From contig NZ_JACIBU010000001.1 of NCBI RefSeq assembly GCF_014195485.1, positions 3,782,001 through 3,846,000 on the forward strand: DNA of 64,000 nucleotides, in the 5' to 3' direction. The position numbers and the translations under genes were made by a program. This document shows positions 62,676 to 64,000 of this stretch, piece after piece. Each line of letters begins with the position of its first letter. Within the stretch, counting starts at the first letter, position 1. A model generated the notes under the pieces. That model saw only the letters and a list, made by a program, of their open reading frames with translations. It did no database searches and was not told where the DNA came from. The DNA is from Modestobacter versicolor. GTDB lineage: Bacteria; Actinomycetota; Actinomycetes; Mycobacteriales; Geodermatophilaceae.

Positions 62676-63679
62676 GTGCCCTGCCCGGTTCCTTCGAGGG
62701 GACGGCGGTGACCGGGCTGGACTCCAGCCCGGTGGAGCCCGCCGCCCCGGACCTGCCGCTGCTGACCGCCCAGCACGAGGCCGAGGCCGCGGAGATCATG
62801 GCCCGCTACCCGCAGGCCCGGTCCGCGCTGCTGCCGATGCTGCACCTGGTCCAGTCCGTGCAGGGCTACGTCTCGCCCGAGGGCGTCGGCTTCTGCGCCC
62901 GGCTGCTCGGCCTCACCAAGGCCGAGGTGGGCGCGGTCGCGACCTTCTACACGATGTACAAGCGGCACCCCACCGGCCGGCACCTGGTCAGCGTCTGCAC
63001 CAACACGCTCTGTGCCGTCCTCGGCGGGCAGCGCATCTACGACGCCGTCTCCGCCGACCTCGGCGTCGGCCACGACCAGACCGCCGCCGACGGCTCGGTG
63101 ACCCTCGAGCACGCCGAGTGCCTGGCCGCCTGCGACTACGCCCCGGTGGTCACCGTCGACTACGAGTTCTACGACCAGCAGGACGTCGACAGCGCCCGCG
63201 AGCTGGTCGCCGCCCTGCGCCGCGGGGAGAAGCCGCCGCCGACCCGCGGCGCTCCGCTGACCGACTTCCGCGGTGTCTCCCGCCAGCTCGCCGGTCTCTC
63301 CCAGCACGCCGACGCCGCCGCCGAGCGGGCCGCGGTCGACGCACCGTCGGCCGGCGTCCCGACGCTGGTCGGGGTGCGGCTGGCCGCCGAGCGCGGCGAG
63401 GCCGCACCACCCATCGGCCGGGCCCCCGACCCGGGCGCCGACGCCGGCACCCCGGCGCCCGAGGCGCCGTCGTCCGGGGGCACCGGGGCCGAGCGGGCCG
63501 GCGACGCGACCGTCGCGGCGGCCACCAACCCGGCCGAGAAGGCCGGCGCCGAGCAGGTGCACACCGACGCCCCCGAGCCCGCCGGCCGGCGGCCCGCCGA
63601 GCGCGGCGCCGAGGGCACCGACACCCCACCGACCGGCTCCGGGGCCGGGACGAACAGCTCCGTCGAGCGAGAGGTCTGA
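62672..63679 (+). CDS. nuoE: NADH-quinone oxidoreductase subunit E with long C-terminal extension
   Basis: A 335-residue protein. The thioredoxin-like 2Fe-2S domain has ligands in [12 protein letters not shown] and [10 protein letters not shown]. The core ends near residue 205; the remaining about 130 residues are Ala/Pro/Glu-rich and probably disordered. Normal NuoE is about 160-250 residues, so the tail is unusual. Confidence 0.94.
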
Positions 63680-63684
63680 CCGCC

Positions 63685-64000
63685 GTGCCGCTCACCCCCG
63701 TGCTCACCTCGCGGTTCGCCGCGCCCCGCTCCTGGACGCTGGAGACCTACGAACGGCTCGACGGCTACCGCGCGCTCCGCCAGGCGCTGGCGATGACGCC
63801 CGACGAGCTGGTCGGCCTGGTCAAGGACTCCGGCCTGCGCGGCCGCGGCGGCGCCGGGTTCCCGACCGGCATGAAGTGGAGCTTCATCCCGCAGCCCAAG
63901 CCGGGGGAGACCCCGACCGGCCCGGCCGCGGCGCCCAAGTACCTGGTCGTCAACGCCGACGAGGGCGAGCCGGGCACCTGCAAGGACCTGCCGCTGATGA
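63685..64000 (+). CDS. nuoF: NADH-quinone oxidoreductase subunit F, N-terminal part
   Basis: The first 105 residues of NuoF; the window ends inside the gene. [16 protein letters not shown] (FMN site) and [15 protein letters not shown] (NADH/FMN site) identify it. GTG 63685 lies 5 bases after the nuoE stop. Confidence 0.95.
   Translation, partial: MPLTPVLTSRFAAPRSWTLETYERLDGYRALRQALAMTPDELVGLVKDSGLRGRGGAGFPTGMKWSFIPQPKPGETPTGPAAAPKYLVVNADEGEPGTCKDLPLM

Overview
The window is a continuous stretch of actinobacterial chromosome with very high G+C and third codon positions almost all G or C. Genes are tightly packed, with GTG starts, ATGA/GTGA overlaps and many apparently leaderless genes. The gene order follows a backbone I know from Mycobacterium tuberculosis (XRE regulator-hbhA-DUF2516, murB, mshA-YbjN, gpm, senX3-regX3, ppx, proC, bS22, galE-like, acyltransferase, hemACDBL, resA-ccdA-resB-ccsB, menAECD/FG). 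It also has Streptomyces-like content (rex next to hemA, a BldN-type sigma factor with an RsbN-type anti-sigma factor, an RsiG-type protein). The mixture suggests a Geodermatophilaceae-like organism (Geodermatophilus, Blastococcus or Modestobacter); the family is an inference. I saw no rRNA, tRNA, CRISPR array, prophage or insertion sequence.

Layout. 1-2.8 kb: end of ygfZ, a BKACE-family enzyme, an RsiG-like c-di-GMP-binding anti-sigma homologue and an asparaginase. 2.8-4.9 kb: XRE regulator, hbhA-like gene, DUF2516 and PspC proteins. 4.9-10.3 kb: a three-gene minus-strand operon (methyltransferase, sarcosine-oxidase-like enzyme, spermidine-synthase-like protein), murB, two tandem small paralogues and an SDR. 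10.4-24.7 kb: mshA operon, an alpha-oxoamine synthase, gpmA, phoU and senX3-regX3 around a PHO box, GlxA-type regulator, ppx, a pfpI remnant and proC. 24.7-28.6 kb: a gene-free T-tract/TGTGG-rich stretch, HTH protein, ribosomal protein bS22, epimerase, acyltransferase and a HAD phosphatase. 28.7-30.9 kb: rsbN and bldN homologues. 31-45.5 kb: acyl-CoA ligase, glutaredoxin, rex, heme genes, then cytochrome c maturation genes. 46-58 kb: menaquinone genes (menA, menE, menC, menD, menF, menG) with a GGDEF-EAL protein among them. 58-64 kb: an APH-type kinase and the start of the complex I operon (nuoA to partial nuoF).

How it fits together. Much of the window builds the respiratory chain: heme, cytochrome c, menaquinone and complex I. 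The redox sensor Rex is encoded in the middle. A perfect Rex operator lies upstream of nuoA, and a near-perfect one coincides with the -35 region of the rex-hem promoter. Phosphate control (phoU, senX3-regX3, PHO box, ppx) forms a second theme. Developmental and second-messenger control (RsiG with two intact c-di-GMP signatures, BldN-RsbN, a GGDEF-EAL protein) forms a third. The sequence between bldN and rsbN contains an exact match to the sigma-BldN consensus as I remember it.

The most unusual structural signal is a recurrent bridging mini-ORF. In seven intra-operon gaps a start codon overlaps the upstream stop codon, and that frame runs without a stop until its own stop overlaps the downstream start codon (bldN/rsbN, hemC/hemD, ccdA/resB, nuoA/B, nuoB/C, nuoC/D, YbjN/MFS). 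Other items worth attention are a 21-bp-spaced direct repeat at the XRE-hbhA promoter, a pair of about 61-bp dispersed palindromic repeats, and a decayed pfpI gene.
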